64,000 bases of DNA from an uncultured Bacteroidales bacterium (lineage in GTDB: Bacteria > Bacteroidota > Bacteroidia > Bacteroidales > UBA932): NCBI GenBank assembly GCA_944326335.1, contig CALVDM010000001.1, positions 62,001 to 126,000 of the forward strand. The letters run 5' to 3'. Every line of letters starts with the position of its first letter. Position 1 is the stretch's first letter. This document shows, piece by piece, positions 43,534-53,740 of the stretch. Made by a program: the position numbers and the translations under genes. The notes under the pieces were generated by a model, which ran no database searches, had not been told where the DNA came from, and was given only the letters and a program-made list of their open reading frames with translations.

Positions 43534-46500
43534 ATGAAAAGGGACTCGGGAAATATCATAAGGAGTTTCATCGCCCACAAGAGGCTCATCTATATGGTGG
43601 TGGCGGCGTTTGTCGCTGTCGGGATAGTCGGGCTGTTCTTCATAAACAAGGATGAATTCCCTTCTTTCGAGATAAAGCAGGGCCTTGTGGCCGGGATATA
43701 CCCGGGTGCCTCTGCCGCTGAGGTCGAAGACCAGTTGACAAAGCCACTGGAGGAAGTGCTGTTCTCGTTCTCCGAGGTAAGCAGGGAGAACACTTATTCC
43801 TATTCAAAGGACGGTGTCTGCTATATATTCGTGGACCTCACCGTACCTGCGAAGAAAAAGGACGAGGCATGGTCGAAAATCAAGCTCAGGCTCGAGTCGG
43901 CAAAGATGACGCTGCCGACAGGCGTGCTCGCAGTGACAGTCCTCGATGACTTCAGTGCGGTTTCCTCCATGCTCATAGCCCTCGAATCCTCGGACAAGGG
44001 GTATTCGGAGCTGCTCGGATATGCCGAGACGCTGAGCGACAGGATACGCGAGATTCCGCAGACCGCCAATGTCTCGATTCTCGGCACTCAGACCGAGGAG
44101 ATAGCCGTGAATGTGGACATGGAAAAACTCTCCTCATACGGGATAAGTCCGTCCTCGCTTCTTTTCGATTACCAGACTGCCGCCCTGCAGATGCCGAGCG
44201 GGACATTCCGGACAGGATATGTAAGTTCTCCGCTCCACATAACGAGTCCTCTCACGTCGGAGCAGGAAATCGCGGAAAGGATTGTATATTCCGACCCTCT
44301 CGGGAATGTGGTCAGGCTCGGGGATGTCGCCGAGATAACGAGACGGTACAAGGAGCCGGTGTCGTATGTGGACTACAACGGAAGTTCCGCGATAATAATC
44401 TCGGTGGAAATGCGTCTCGACAACGACATAGTGGCGTTCGGGGCCAAGGTGGACAAGGTGCTCGACGAATTTTCCGGGACTCTTCCCCCGTCTGTGAGCA
44501 TAAGCAAGATAACTGACCAGCCAAAGGTCGTGGCATCTTCCGTAGTGTCTTTCCTCAGGGACCTTGTGATATCGATGCTTGTAGTCATCCTTGTCATGCT
44601 CATGCTGTTCCCTGTCAAGTCCGCGCTTATCGCAAGTTCCGGCGTGCCGGTGTGCACAGCTCTCGCCCTTGCGGTGATGTTCATAGCGGGAATAGACCTT
44701 AACACGGTGTCGCTCGCAGCCCTTATAGTGGTCCTCGGCATGATAGTGGACGACTCAATCATCACCATGGACGGCTACATGGGCTATCTCGCCAAAGGAA
44801 AATCACAGGTGGATGCTGCTGCGGCGAGTGCGAAGGAACTGTTCATGCCGATGTTCATGGCCACATTCGCAATCTGTACCATGTTCTTCCCCATAAAGGG
44901 CATCATAACAGGATATCTCGGGGATTTTGTCACCACCTTCCCGTGGGTAGTTGCCATAGCCTTGAGCATATCCCTCATATATGCGATGCTTGTGGTCCCG
45001 TCTCTCGAGGTACGTTACATAAAGACGGCCAAGTCGGACAGCAAAGGATGGTTCGCAAGGTGTCAGTCACGGTTTTTCGACGCCATGCAGAACGGTTACG
45101 ACAAGGTCCAGGCGGTCTGCTTCAGGCATCCCAGGCTGACATTGCTCACCGGAGCCGCAGCCGTGGGTCTGGGCATACTCATGTTCACGCAGCTGAACAT
45201 ACAGATGATGCCGAAGGCTGCAAGGAACTGCTTTGCAGTTGAAATCTATCTCGACGGGAACGCCGGCATTTCCCAGACAAGGGAGGTGAGCGATTCCCTG
45301 CAGAAAATTCTGCTCAAGGACAAGAGGGTGAAAGCCGTGACAGCCTTCGTAGGGACATCGTCCCCGAGGTTCCACGCCACATACGCCCCTCAGATTCCGT
45401 CACAGAATTATGCCCAGTTCATAGTGAACACAACATCGAATCTTGCAACCGAGGCCGTGCTGAAGGATTACGAGACGAAATACGAGCATTATTTCCCGCG
45501 TGCTCTCGTGAGGTTCAAGCAGATGGACTATCAGGCGGTCACGTCTCCGGTGGCGGTAATAATAAAGGGCCCTGACCAGGAGGCTCTCGTGCCGGTCGCT
45601 GAAAAGATAAAGGCCTACATGTATTCCATGAACGACATCCTCAAATGGATACACAGTGACAGCGACGATTACGTACCGTCCGTTGACATAACCCTCGAAC
45701 CGGAGGAGGCGGCAAGGCTCGGTGTGAACAAGACCATGCTGTCCCTTTCCCTTGCCGGAGCCTTCAATGGACAGACCATAGCCACTCTTTGGGAGAAGGA
45801 CAGGAAACTTCCCGTGAATGTCTACAGCCAGGCCGTGACAAAGGAAATGGACTACGATGTCATCGCGAACCAGATAGTCCCTACCACCATGCCAGGTGTC
45901 TCGGTGCCGCTCAGGCAGATTGCGGACATCCGTCCGGACTGGTCTCCCGAGACTTATGCAAGGACTGCCGGTGAAGAATCCGTCACTGTCGGGGCAGACA
46001 TGAGGTACGGATGCAGCCAGCCTGTGGCCATGAAGAAGATAAAGGCATACATTGAAAAGGAGATAGAACCGGGGCTGCCGGATGGGGTCTCAATATCCTA
46101 TGGCGGGCTCTCTTCGATGAACAAGAGCGTGGGACCGGAGATTCTTCTGAGTTTCATCTGCGCCGTTGCCGTGCTGTTCTTCTTTCTGCTCGTGCATTTC
46201 AAGAAGGCTTCTATTGCGTGCCTGACACTGGTCATGAGCTCTCTCTGCCTGTTCGGGGCGTTCTTCGGAATGTGGCTTTTCCGTCTGGACTTCGGCATGA
46301 CTTCGGTCCTGGGACTCATAAGCCTTGTCGGCATTATCGTCAGGAACGGTATCATAATGTTCGAGTATGCCGAAGAGCTCAGGTTCGACAAGGGCTATGA
46401 CGTGAAGACGGCTGCCGAAGAGGCCGGCAAGCGGAGGATGAGACCGATATTCCTCACATCCTGCACCACGGCACTCGGTGTGCTGCCGATGATAATAAGC

Positions 46501-46647
46501 GGAGATGCGCTGTGGCTTCCTATGGGTGTCGTGATATGCTTCGGGACAATGCTGTCCATATTCCTGATAGTGTTCATGATGCCTGTCTCATACTGGCAGA
46601 TTTTCAAGAAAGCAGGGTCTGCGGACGACAGGAAGGCGGTGCAATAA
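43534..46647 (+). CDS. RND-family efflux pump, inner membrane
   Basis: A 1037-residue proton-driven exporter with twelve membrane helices and two large periplasmic loops. NKDEFPSFEIKQGLVAGIYP starts the first porter loop. In helix 4 the proton-relay pair is in LGMIVDDSIITMDGY (DD near 405-406, equal to AcrB D407/D408). In helix 10 the AcrB lysine (K940) position seems to be arginine in SLVGIIVRNGIIMFEYA. The substrate is not predictable. It stands with its adaptor and channel in one operon. Confidence 0.95.
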   Translation: MKRDSGNIIRSFIAHKRLIYMVVAAFVAVGIVGLFFINKDEFPSFEIKQGLVAGIYPGASAAEVEDQLTKPLEEVLFSFSEVSRENTYSYSKDGVCYIFVDLTVPAKKKDEAWSKIKLRLESAKMTLPTGVLAVTVLDDFSAVSSMLIALESSDKGYSELLGYAETLSDRIREIPQTANVSILGTQTEEIAVNVDMEKLSSYGISPSSLLFDYQTAALQMPSGTFRTGYVSSPLHITSPLTSEQEIAERIVYSDPLGNVVRLGDVAEITRRYKEPVSYVDYNGSSAIIISVEMRLDNDIVAFGAKVDKVLDEFSGTLPPSVSISKITDQPKVVASSVVSFLRDLVISMLVVILVMLMLFPVKSALIASSGVPVCTALALAVMFIAGIDLNTVSLAALIVVLGMIVDDSIITMDGYMGYLAKGKSQVDAAAASAKELFMPMFMATFAICTMFFPIKGIITGYLGDFVTTFPWVVAIALSISLIYAMLVVPSLEVRYIKTAKSDSKGWFARCQSRFFDAMQNGYDKVQAVCFRHPRLTLLTGAAAVGLGILMFTQLNIQMMPKAARNCFAVEIYLDGNAGISQTREVSDSLQKILLKDKRVKAVTAFVGTSSPRFHATYAPQIPSQNYAQFIVNTTSNLATEAVLKDYETKYEHYFPRALVRFKQMDYQAVTSPVAVIIKGPDQEALVPVAEKIKAYMYSMNDILKWIHSDSDDYVPSVDITLEPEEAARLGVNKTMLSLSLAGAFNGQTIATLWEKDRKLPVNVYSQAVTKEMDYDVIANQIVPTTMPGVSVPLRQIADIRPDWSPETYARTAGEESVTVGADMRYGCSQPVAMKKIKAYIEKEIEPGLPDGVSISYGGLSSMNKSVGPEILLSFICAVAVLFFFLLVHFKKASIACLTLVMSSLCLFGAFFGMWLFRLDFGMTSVLGLISLVGIIVRNGIIMFEYAEELRFDKGYDVKTAAEEAGKRRMRPIFLTSCTTALGVLPMIISGDALWLPMGVVICFGTMLSIFLIVFMMPVSYWQIFKKAGSADDRKAVQ

Positions 46648-46660
46648 AACGAAGAAGCGA

Positions 46661-48067
46661 ATGAAAAAGACAGTATGCATATTGTTTCTGGCCCTTTCCG
46701 GTCTGTCGCAGCTGTTCTGTCAGGAACCTGCAGGACAGCCCGACGCGCTGTCACTTTCTCTGGAACAGTGCATCGGACTTGCCGGACAGGACAATGCGGC
46801 GGTGCTCAATGCCGGCCTCGATGTGGCTGCCGCGAGATATCAGAAGCAGGAGGCGGTAGCCGAATATTTCCCGAAGGTGTCCGTGAACGCGTTTGCCTTC
46901 TATGCTTTCGACCCTCTGCTCGAACTCGGGATTTCCGACATCCTGGGGGAGTCGGAATTTACCTCGCAAATCGACGGGATGCTGACGGATTTAGGCTCGC
47001 GATTCGGTTTTTCCCCGGTCTATTCCACATTGAAGAAAGGTTTATCCGCCAATGTGTCTGTCATGCAGCCTGTCTTCGCCGGAGGCAGGATAGTGAACGG
47101 CAACAGGATGGCAAGACTCGGTATCGAGGCGGCCGAACTCCAGCAGAAGATACAGTTGAGGACCACGGCAGAAGAGGTGGGGAAAGGCTACTGGCAGGTA
47201 GTCTCCCTCGAGGAGAAGCTGAAAACCATGGAAGAGACGAGGATGTTCCTGGACACACTGTATCGTGATGTGCTTTCCGCGACAGGAGCAGGCCTTTCCC
47301 TTGAGACGGACCTTCTGCAGGTGCGTCTGAAGATGAACGAGGTGAAGTCAGGGGAACTGCAGCTGAGGAAGGGCATCCGTCTCGCCAAGATGGATTTCCT
47401 GAATTTCATAGGCGTGGAATACAATCCGTACAGCACGTTCGACAGGGACTCCCTGCCTTACATAGATGACATACGGCTGACTGATGAGCTTCCGGAGCCG
47501 CTTCCACCGGACAACTATTTCCGGCCGGCGGAGGAAGTGGCGGCGTCGCAGGAAGAAACCCGGCTTCTCGACCTCTCGGTGGAGTCCAAGCGGATGGAGA
47601 GGAAGATGGCCATAGGCGAGGCGCTCCCGCAGGTGTCCGTAGGGGCTACATACGGGTACAACAATTTCATTGACAAAGGGTCCATGGACGGCCTTGTGTT
47701 CGGTATGGTCCGTATTCCCATCACGGATTGGGGGAAGACGGCTCGGAAAGTGCAGCGCATAGACTCGCAGATTCAGAAGGCCGAGAATGACAGGGACTAT
47801 CTCCGGAAGCAGATTCTCCTTCAGGTCTTCAAACTGTGGACAGACCTCGAGACGGCCTGGGAGCAGCTTCAGGTGTCTGAGGAGAATGTGTCCATGGCAC
47901 GGCAGCTTGTGGAGCAGATGCAGTCCAGATATGCCGCAGGCATGGTGTCCGTCTCGGAACTCCTTCAGGCGAGGACAGACTGCTCCATGGCCGAGGCGGA
48001 GCTTCTTGACATGAAAATTGCATACAGGAATGCCGTTACCGCCTACATGGACAAGGCTGGAGACTGA
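46661..48067 (+). CDS. TolC-family outer membrane efflux protein
   Basis: A 468-residue outer membrane channel protein with a signal peptide (about 1-20) and two OEP repeats of long helices: LEQCIGLAGQDNAAVLNAGL DVAAARYQK at the start, and a second set from RLLDLSVESKRMERKMAIGE to the C-terminal helix ending YRNAVTAYMDKAG. Trimeric TolC-like exit duct for the RND pump upstream. Confidence 0.93.
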   Translation: MKKTVCILFLALSGLSQLFCQEPAGQPDALSLSLEQCIGLAGQDNAAVLNAGLDVAAARYQKQEAVAEYFPKVSVNAFAFYAFDPLLELGISDILGESEFTSQIDGMLTDLGSRFGFSPVYSTLKKGLSANVSVMQPVFAGGRIVNGNRMARLGIEAAELQQKIQLRTTAEEVGKGYWQVVSLEEKLKTMEETRMFLDTLYRDVLSATGAGLSLETDLLQVRLKMNEVKSGELQLRKGIRLAKMDFLNFIGVEYNPYSTFDRDSLPYIDDIRLTDELPEPLPPDNYFRPAEEVAASQEETRLLDLSVESKRMERKMAIGEALPQVSVGATYGYNNFIDKGSMDGLVFGMVRIPITDWGKTARKVQRIDSQIQKAENDRDYLRKQILLQVFKLWTDLETAWEQLQVSEENVSMARQLVEQMQSRYAAGMVSVSELLQARTDCSMAEAELLDMKIAYRNAVTAYMDKAGD

Positions 48068-48106
48068 TATTTTGGGCTGTAGAAACCAGATTTGATTCAT
48101 ATTCTT

Positions 48107-48811
48107 ATGGAAAGTAAAAACAATTTCTTGGCACTCTGCCTTCTGATAGGGCTGGTGTTCCTCGGGGCGATGTTCCCGGTTGCAGTATCGAAATTCCGTT
48201 CCTATGACAGGACGGTCACCGTGAAGGGTCTCAGTGAGAAGGAGGTCAAGGCCGACAAGGTGATATGGCCGATACCGTTCACTGTCGTCGGGAATGACCT
48301 GAATACAGTGTATTCCCAGATAAACAGGAATATTTCGGAAATAAAGGATTTCCTCGTGTCCGGAGGTGTTTCCGAGGATGAGATTACGGTTTCCATGCCA
48401 ACCATCTCGGACAAATATGCCCAGGAGTACGGGAACAACGACAGGACCTACCGCTATTTCACGAAAAGCGTGGTTACTGTCTGCACCGGCAATGTGGATA
48501 CTGTCCTCACCCTCATGCCTCGCCAGTCGGAGCTTCTGAAGAAAGGCATCATCGGCACCGGCAACAGCTGGGACAGCCAGGTGCAGTTCCAGTTCGAGGG
48601 ACTCAACGGCATCAAGCCGGAAATGATAGAGGATGCGACCAGGAATGCGCGTGAGGCTGCGGAAAAGTTCGCGAAGGATTCCGAAAGCAGGCTCGGCAAG
48701 ATAAAGACAGCGAGTCAGGGGACATTCACTATCAGCGACCGCGACAGCAATACACCGTATATAAAGAAAGTGCGCATCGTGTCTTCGGTCACATACTACC
48801 TGAAGAACTAA
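48107..48811 (+). CDS. SIMPL-domain (DUF541) protein
   Basis: A 234-residue protein with an N-terminal membrane anchor (NFLALCLLIGLVFLGAMFPV) and a SIMPL domain: SYDRTVTVKGLSEKEVKADK, ISEIKDFLVSGGVSEDEITV, AREAAEKFAKDSESRLGKIK and a C-terminal VRIVSSVTYYLKN. SIMPL proteins are periplasmic and have been tied to oxidative stress and outer membrane functions, but the mechanism is unknown. It closes the RND operon, 39 bp after the TolC gene, and is followed by a strong terminator. Confidence 0.9.
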   Translation: MESKNNFLALCLLIGLVFLGAMFPVAVSKFRSYDRTVTVKGLSEKEVKADKVIWPIPFTVVGNDLNTVYSQINRNISEIKDFLVSGGVSEDEITVSMPTISDKYAQEYGNNDRTYRYFTKSVVTVCTGNVDTVLTLMPRQSELLKKGIIGTGNSWDSQVQFQFEGLNGIKPEMIEDATRNAREAAEKFAKDSESRLGKIKTASQGTFTISDRDSNTPYIKKVRIVSSVTYYLKN

Positions 48812-48853
48812 GGATGCGCGTCAGAGCCTGACAGCCTGAGTGAGGCCGGATGA

Positions 48854-48887
48854 GGGTTGTGCAAAATCGACTTTGCACAACCCTTTT
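48854..48887 (+). terminator. Rho-independent terminator of the RND operon
   Basis: GGGTTGTGCAAA (48854-48865), loop of six bases, TTTGCACAACCC (48872-48883), then four T. Perfect 12-bp stem. Confidence 0.95.
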
Positions 48888-48960
48888 GCCGTGTACGGCA
48901 ATTCTGAATGATTTTGACATTTCTCTGAATTATTATTACATCGAACGTAGACAGCGGAAA

Positions 48961-48968
48961 TAATTTTG
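48961..48968 (+). promoter_or_regulatory. -7 element (TAATTTTG) of PUL2 susC
   Basis: Exact TAnnTTTG box 33 bp before the ATG at 49002. No TTTG -33 is seen, as expected for a PUL promoter that needs an HTCS activator. Confidence 0.5.
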
Positions 48969-49001
48969 TGTCCAAAACTAATAATCAAATTTCCGCATTT
49001 C

Positions 49002-52000
49002 ATGAGAAACTCTATTTTAACAACAATGCTGGCAATCATCTTCTCGGCGATATGCTGTGTGGATGTGTTTGCCCAGACAAAAATCACCGGGACGGTCTCG
49101 GACGAGCTGGGTGCGCTTCCCGGAGTGAATGTTATGATAAAGGGCACGAAAACGGGTACTACGACCGGAGATGATGGAGGATACACTATCTCGGCAGCTC
49201 CAGGTCAGGTGCTTGTGTTCAGTTTCCTGGGTTATTCCGATACCGAGGTTACAGTCGGCAAGTCGTCCAGGATAGATGTGACCATGGTTGAAGACTCGCA
49301 GCAGCTTGAAGCCCTCGTGGTTGTCGGTTACGGTATGCAGCGCAGAAAGGACATCACCGGTTCGGTCGCTTCTGTCAACATGGATGACATGAACTACACC
49401 CCTGGTTCAGATGCAGTGGATATGCTCAGGGGAAGAATTGCCGGTGTGGAGATTACTTCATCGTCCGGACGGCCTGGTTCAACGGCAGAGATAAAGATAC
49501 GAGGAAGCCGTTCCCTGACAGGTGGTAATGCCCCGCTGTATGTCATAGACGGGTCTCCTGCCACTGCGGATGAATTTGCGATGATAAACAGCTCCGACAT
49601 CGAGTCCATAGAAGTCCTGAAGGATGCTGCATCGCAGGCTATCTATGGAACAAGGGCAGCAAACGGCGTCATACTGGTATCCACAAAACGAGGCCGTTCC
49701 GGCAAGGTGCGCGTTAACCTCAACAGTTATGGAAGCGTTCAGACGCTGTGGCGCAACTTCGATTTCTACGATGGTGAAGAATTCTACAACCTGCGTCGGG
49801 AAGCTTATGCAGGCGATAACATGTTCTATGACCCGGCTGATTATAATGTCCTTGTCCCGTCATATGTGCTCAACGACGCTATTATGGAGGAGCTTTATGA
49901 GAAAAAGCAGTTTACAGATTGGGAGTCTCTGATGTTCCGTCCGGCATGGGCGCATAAACATGACCTGAGCATCAGCGGAGGTACGGATAAGATTCGTGTG
50001 GCTGTGGGTCTGGGTTATTATGACCAGTATGGTATGATTCGTACCGGCTCCAGATACCAGAGGGCGACAGCCAGGCTCAATGTAGACTTCAATGTCTACA
50101 AGTGGCTGACCATTGGTGTAAATGCTTCATACGGGAAAAGCGGACAGCAGAGGGAGTATGGCAATTTTACACAGTTCATAACGAGGACACCGATAGCAAA
50201 AGTGTACAACGATGACGGGAGTTACTCCATGTACATCAATAGCGCGAACGACCCTAATCCGCTTTATTCGTCCCAGTATTTCCAGCGGCAGGTCGGCAGA
50301 GACCATTACAGACTCAACACTTTCTTTGACTTCAAGTTTTTCAAGGGGTTCAACTACAGGCTGAATCTCTCTTACTATAACAGTTTCAAGGAGGATGGAC
50401 AGTACACTTCATCGGAAGATATCGGCAGTACGGGTTCAGGTTCTCTCGGGGATACCAAGTACGAGAATTATCTTGTGGAAAATATCGTCACGTATACGGT
50501 CCCTATCAAGAACATGAATCACAGGTTAAACCTCACGCTGGTACAGAGTTATGATTACACTCTAAACAGGGCGATGTCTTATGGTGCGAACAATCTTCCT
50601 GTCGACATGGACTGGAACATGCTTCCGAGCGGCGAGGTCACAGAGATAGACAGGACATACTCTGAAGAAACCATGATTTCATTCATGGGGCGTGTGCAGT
50701 ACAGTTTCAAGGACAGGTATCTTTTCACGGCGTCTGTAAGACGGGATGGGGACAGCAAGTTCGGTCCGAACAACAAGTGGGCGACTTTCCCTTCCGCTTC
50801 TGCCGGATGGGTCATTTCTGAAGAGCCATGGCTGAAAGACGTGCAGGCCGTGTCGAACCTCAAGCTGAGAGCCAGCTGGGGGCAGGTCGGAGCACACAAC
50901 GGGCTTTCCAGATATAAGAGCCTCGGACTTGCAGACGACCATGAGATGGAGTTCGGCAATGAATACATCATGGGTTATCTTCCTGGAGGAGAGTTGACCA
51001 ATCCTTATATCGGATGGGAGACGACTTCCCAGACGAATGTCGGAGTCGATTTCGGATTCTTTGACAACCGCCTGAGCGGAAGTATCGAGTATTATACCAC
51101 AACTACGAAAGACTTGCTTGTAGAGAGAAATATCAGCAGTTCTCTCGGATATGATTCTATCACGGACAATCTCGGAAAAACGAGAACATGGGGTACGGAA
51201 ATATCCATAACAGGAGATATTATCAGAAAACCGGAACTTTTGTGGAGTATCGGCACCAATTTCTCTCTTTACAGAAACAAGATATTGAAAATAAACGGGC
51301 TAAAGGACGAAAACGGAAACTATCAGGACGATGTCAATAACAAGTGGTTCATCGGACAGCCGCTGGATGTCTATTATGACTATCAGTTCGACGGCATCTA
51401 CCAGTTCGAAGACTTTGACCTGGTGGACGGCAATTATGTGCTGAAACCGACATACGACACTGATGGTGACGGAGTCCCTGACAAGGCTCTTGAGCGGGAT
51501 TCGGATATATATCCAGGCGCAATAAAAGTCAAGGATGTGGATGGAGACGGCAAAATTACCGCAGACGACAGGGTGGTGATTCCTAAGGACCCGAAATTCA
51601 TCATGTCTCTCAATACGACACTCAAGTGGAAAGGGTTCGACCTTTATGCCGATTTCTATGGGGTCTACGGCCGTGTGATACAGAACAAGTATCTATATGA
51701 CTATAATTCCGGCGGCTCCCTTCAGGGTAAACTCAATGGAATCAAGGTCAATTACTGGACTCCTCAGAATCCGTCGAACGAATACCCGCGGCCGAGACAG
51801 GGGCAGAGCGTATCCTATCATTCATCATTGTCCTATCAGGATGCTTCCTATATCCGTCTCAGAACATTGACGTTGGGATATACTATACCGGCAAACCTTA
51901 CGAAAAAAGCCAAGATAGAGAGATTGCGTTTCTATGTAACCGGAACTAACGTGTTTACTATCACAAACTTCCTGTCCTACAGCCCGGAATTGACTCCAGG

Positions 52001-52052
52001 GTCGTATCCGGAGGCAAGACAGTGGGTTTTCGGTCTGAATCTTACATTCTAA
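49002..52052 (+). CDS. SusC-family TonB-dependent outer membrane transporter (PUL2)
   Basis: 1016 residues from the ATG 49002: signal peptide (MRNSILTTMLAIIFSAICCV), carboxypeptidase-regulatory-like domain (TKITGTVSDELGALPGVNVM), plug (LEALVVVGYGMQRRKDITGS, IRGSRSLTGGNAPLYVIDGS, SQAIYGTRAANGVILVSTK) and barrel ending in ARQWVFGLNLTF. Works with the SusD gene 13 bp downstream. A stretch like a Ca-binding loop (DTDGDGVPDKALERD and DVDGDGKITADDRV, dockerin/EF-hand-like) lies near residue 815, a frequent feature of SusC extracellular loops. Confidence 0.96.
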   Translation: MRNSILTTMLAIIFSAICCVDVFAQTKITGTVSDELGALPGVNVMIKGTKTGTTTGDDGGYTISAAPGQVLVFSFLGYSDTEVTVGKSSRIDVTMVEDSQQLEALVVVGYGMQRRKDITGSVASVNMDDMNYTPGSDAVDMLRGRIAGVEITSSSGRPGSTAEIKIRGSRSLTGGNAPLYVIDGSPATADEFAMINSSDIESIEVLKDAASQAIYGTRAANGVILVSTKRGRSGKVRVNLNSYGSVQTLWRNFDFYDGEEFYNLRREAYAGDNMFYDPADYNVLVPSYVLNDAIMEELYEKKQFTDWESLMFRPAWAHKHDLSISGGTDKIRVAVGLGYYDQYGMIRTGSRYQRATARLNVDFNVYKWLTIGVNASYGKSGQQREYGNFTQFITRTPIAKVYNDDGSYSMYINSANDPNPLYSSQYFQRQVGRDHYRLNTFFDFKFFKGFNYRLNLSYYNSFKEDGQYTSSEDIGSTGSGSLGDTKYENYLVENIVTYTVPIKNMNHRLNLTLVQSYDYTLNRAMSYGANNLPVDMDWNMLPSGEVTEIDRTYSEETMISFMGRVQYSFKDRYLFTASVRRDGDSKFGPNNKWATFPSASAGWVISEEPWLKDVQAVSNLKLRASWGQVGAHNGLSRYKSLGLADDHEMEFGNEYIMGYLPGGELTNPYIGWETTSQTNVGVDFGFFDNRLSGSIEYYTTTTKDLLVERNISSSLGYDSITDNLGKTRTWGTEISITGDIIRKPELLWSIGTNFSLYRNKILKINGLKDENGNYQDDVNNKWFIGQPLDVYYDYQFDGIYQFEDFDLVDGNYVLKPTYDTDGDGVPDKALERDSDIYPGAIKVKDVDGDGKITADDRVVIPKDPKFIMSLNTTLKWKGFDLYADFYGVYGRVIQNKYLYDYNSGGSLQGKLNGIKVNYWTPQNPSNEYPRPRQGQSVSYHSSLSYQDASYIRLRTLTLGYTIPANLTKKAKIERLRFYVTGTNVFTITNFLSYSPELTPGSYPEARQWVFGLNLTF

Positions 52053-52065
52053 TTGACGAGCAAAC

Positions 52066-53664
52066 ATGAAAAAGACAATAATAATATCATTTGCAATACT
52101 TGCCGGAGTCTTTTCTTCCTGCACCGGCATGCTTCAGGAAGAGTCCAAGACATCTGTCACATCCAATTGGCTTGTATCTACTCCTGACGGGCTCAATAGG
52201 ATGGCTGTCGCTCTTTACGACGAAGACCGTAGCCTTATCAGGAACGGGGAAGGAGACTTGTTCGCAGCACTGATGATGGACTCATCTACCGATCTTTTGC
52301 TTTTCCGTTCAGGAAATGCCGCTGCGCTTTGCCGTCTGACCAACCTTAATGCATCAAATAATTTTTTCCAGACTGTATGGACGCATTATTATGGGATAAT
52401 AGGAAAAGCCAATGAAATCATATATTACGCGGAAAAGATGGGATTGGATGATTCTGTTGTCAAGCAGGCATGGGCAGAGGCCAAGGTTTTCAGGGGACGT
52501 TCGTATTTTGAGTTGTACAAAAGATATGAGCGGCTTTATCTCAATACTGTTCCGACAACAATAGGCAATATCGAACGTGTGTTCAAACCTTCAGGCAAGG
52601 ATGCGATTTTCGATGTCATAAAAGACGATTTGGATGATGCCATCGAAGCTCTTGACTGGACAAGCTCCCCTGGCCGCTGGAACAAGGCTGTCGCGAAGCA
52701 TATAAGAGCCCAGGTGGCGATGTGGGAAGATGACTGGACTACGGCGATAGAGCAATGCGAAGATATATTCGAGTGCCCGTCATACGGTATGATGGACAGT
52801 GCTGTTGAATGCTTCTCGGGAGCAGATCTCAATTGTAAGGAAAATCTGTATGTGTATCAGTTCTCCGGTAATCTGGGAGGCGGAAACAGCGTTGGAAGTG
52901 ACGGAGAGGTTCTGGGACACAGAATGTCGTTGATTACCACGTCTCAGTATTTCAAGACAGGTGGGCTGACTTATTCCGCCGAGTATGGCGGTTACGGATG
53001 GGGGAGGTTCTATCCGAACAGTTATCTGTTGAGTCTCTATGATCAGGATAAGGACAACCGGTACGAGGAACTGTTCCGTCATAAATGGTATTATAATGAT
53101 GCCATGACTCTTCCTGACGGCAAGAATCTTGGAGATGAGGTTGTTCCGAGTACAGGTTCTGAATATTCATCGAATCTTCATCCGATGTCCATGAAATACT
53201 ATGACGGCTGGACTAATGCCGATAATCTGGAAAGACGGTCGAGTTATAAGGATATTGTCCTGTACCGGCTCGCGGAAACCTATCTGATGTGTGCCGAAGC
53301 ATACTATCACAGGGACGGTGGCTCGAGTGCCAAGGCAATCGAATATTTCAACGAGACATGGGAACGTGCAGGGAACGACCACTTCGACGGGCCTCTCACA
53401 ATAGATGACCTTCTTGACGAATATGCCAGGGAATGTCATTTTGAAGGAGTCCGCTGGCCGTTGCTGAAGCGCCTCGGGATGCTTGAACGGGTTACGGTTC
53501 ATGGAGGGGACACTCCGGCAGATGACCCAATGTTGGGAGACCAGACAAGCCTTGCGCAGCAGAGGGCGAATTTTGAGCCTAAACACTACAGATGGGCAAT
53601 ACCACAAGCTGAGATAGATTTCATGGGAGTAGAAAACTTCCCTCAGAACGAAGGTTGGTTATAG
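52066..53664 (+). CDS. SusD-family nutrient-binding lipoprotein (PUL2)
   Basis: A 532-residue SusD homologue with lipobox (LAGVFSSCTGML), the N-terminal domain (NWLVSTPDGLNRMAVALYDE), TPR helices (AWAEAKVFRGRSYFELYKRY) and the C-terminal region (LLDEYARECHFEGVRWPLLK; PQAEIDFMGVENFPQNEGWL). It is followed by a strong hairpin that also serves the converging sulfatase remnant. Confidence 0.95.
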   Translation: MKKTIIISFAILAGVFSSCTGMLQEESKTSVTSNWLVSTPDGLNRMAVALYDEDRSLIRNGEGDLFAALMMDSSTDLLLFRSGNAAALCRLTNLNASNNFFQTVWTHYYGIIGKANEIIYYAEKMGLDDSVVKQAWAEAKVFRGRSYFELYKRYERLYLNTVPTTIGNIERVFKPSGKDAIFDVIKDDLDDAIEALDWTSSPGRWNKAVAKHIRAQVAMWEDDWTTAIEQCEDIFECPSYGMMDSAVECFSGADLNCKENLYVYQFSGNLGGGNSVGSDGEVLGHRMSLITTSQYFKTGGLTYSAEYGGYGWGRFYPNSYLLSLYDQDKDNRYEELFRHKWYYNDAMTLPDGKNLGDEVVPSTGSEYSSNLHPMSMKYYDGWTNADNLERRSSYKDIVLYRLAETYLMCAEAYYHRDGGSSAKAIEYFNETWERAGNDHFDGPLTIDDLLDEYARECHFEGVRWPLLKRLGMLERVTVHGGDTPADDPMLGDQTSLAQQRANFEPKHYRWAIPQAEIDFMGVENFPQNEGWL

Positions 53665-53686
53665 AAACGGTTGGTTTGAATGAGGA

Positions 53687-53722
53687 GAGGGGGTCGTTCC
53701 GATGTACCGGAGCGACCCCCTC
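53687..53722. terminator. Bidirectional terminator between PUL2 susD and the sulfatase remnant
   Basis: GAGGGGGTCG (53687-53696) pairs with CGACCCCCTC (53713-53722), and five more pairs (one G-T) extend inward to a 6-nt loop. Lies between two converging genes. Confidence 0.9.
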
Positions 53723-53740
53723 AAAACGTATGCGGCAGAA

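Noticed and set aside
51460..51590. Dockerin domain in SusC of PUL2
   Set aside because: The DxDGDG loops are present, but they lie in an extracellular loop of the barrel and there is no cellulosome context.
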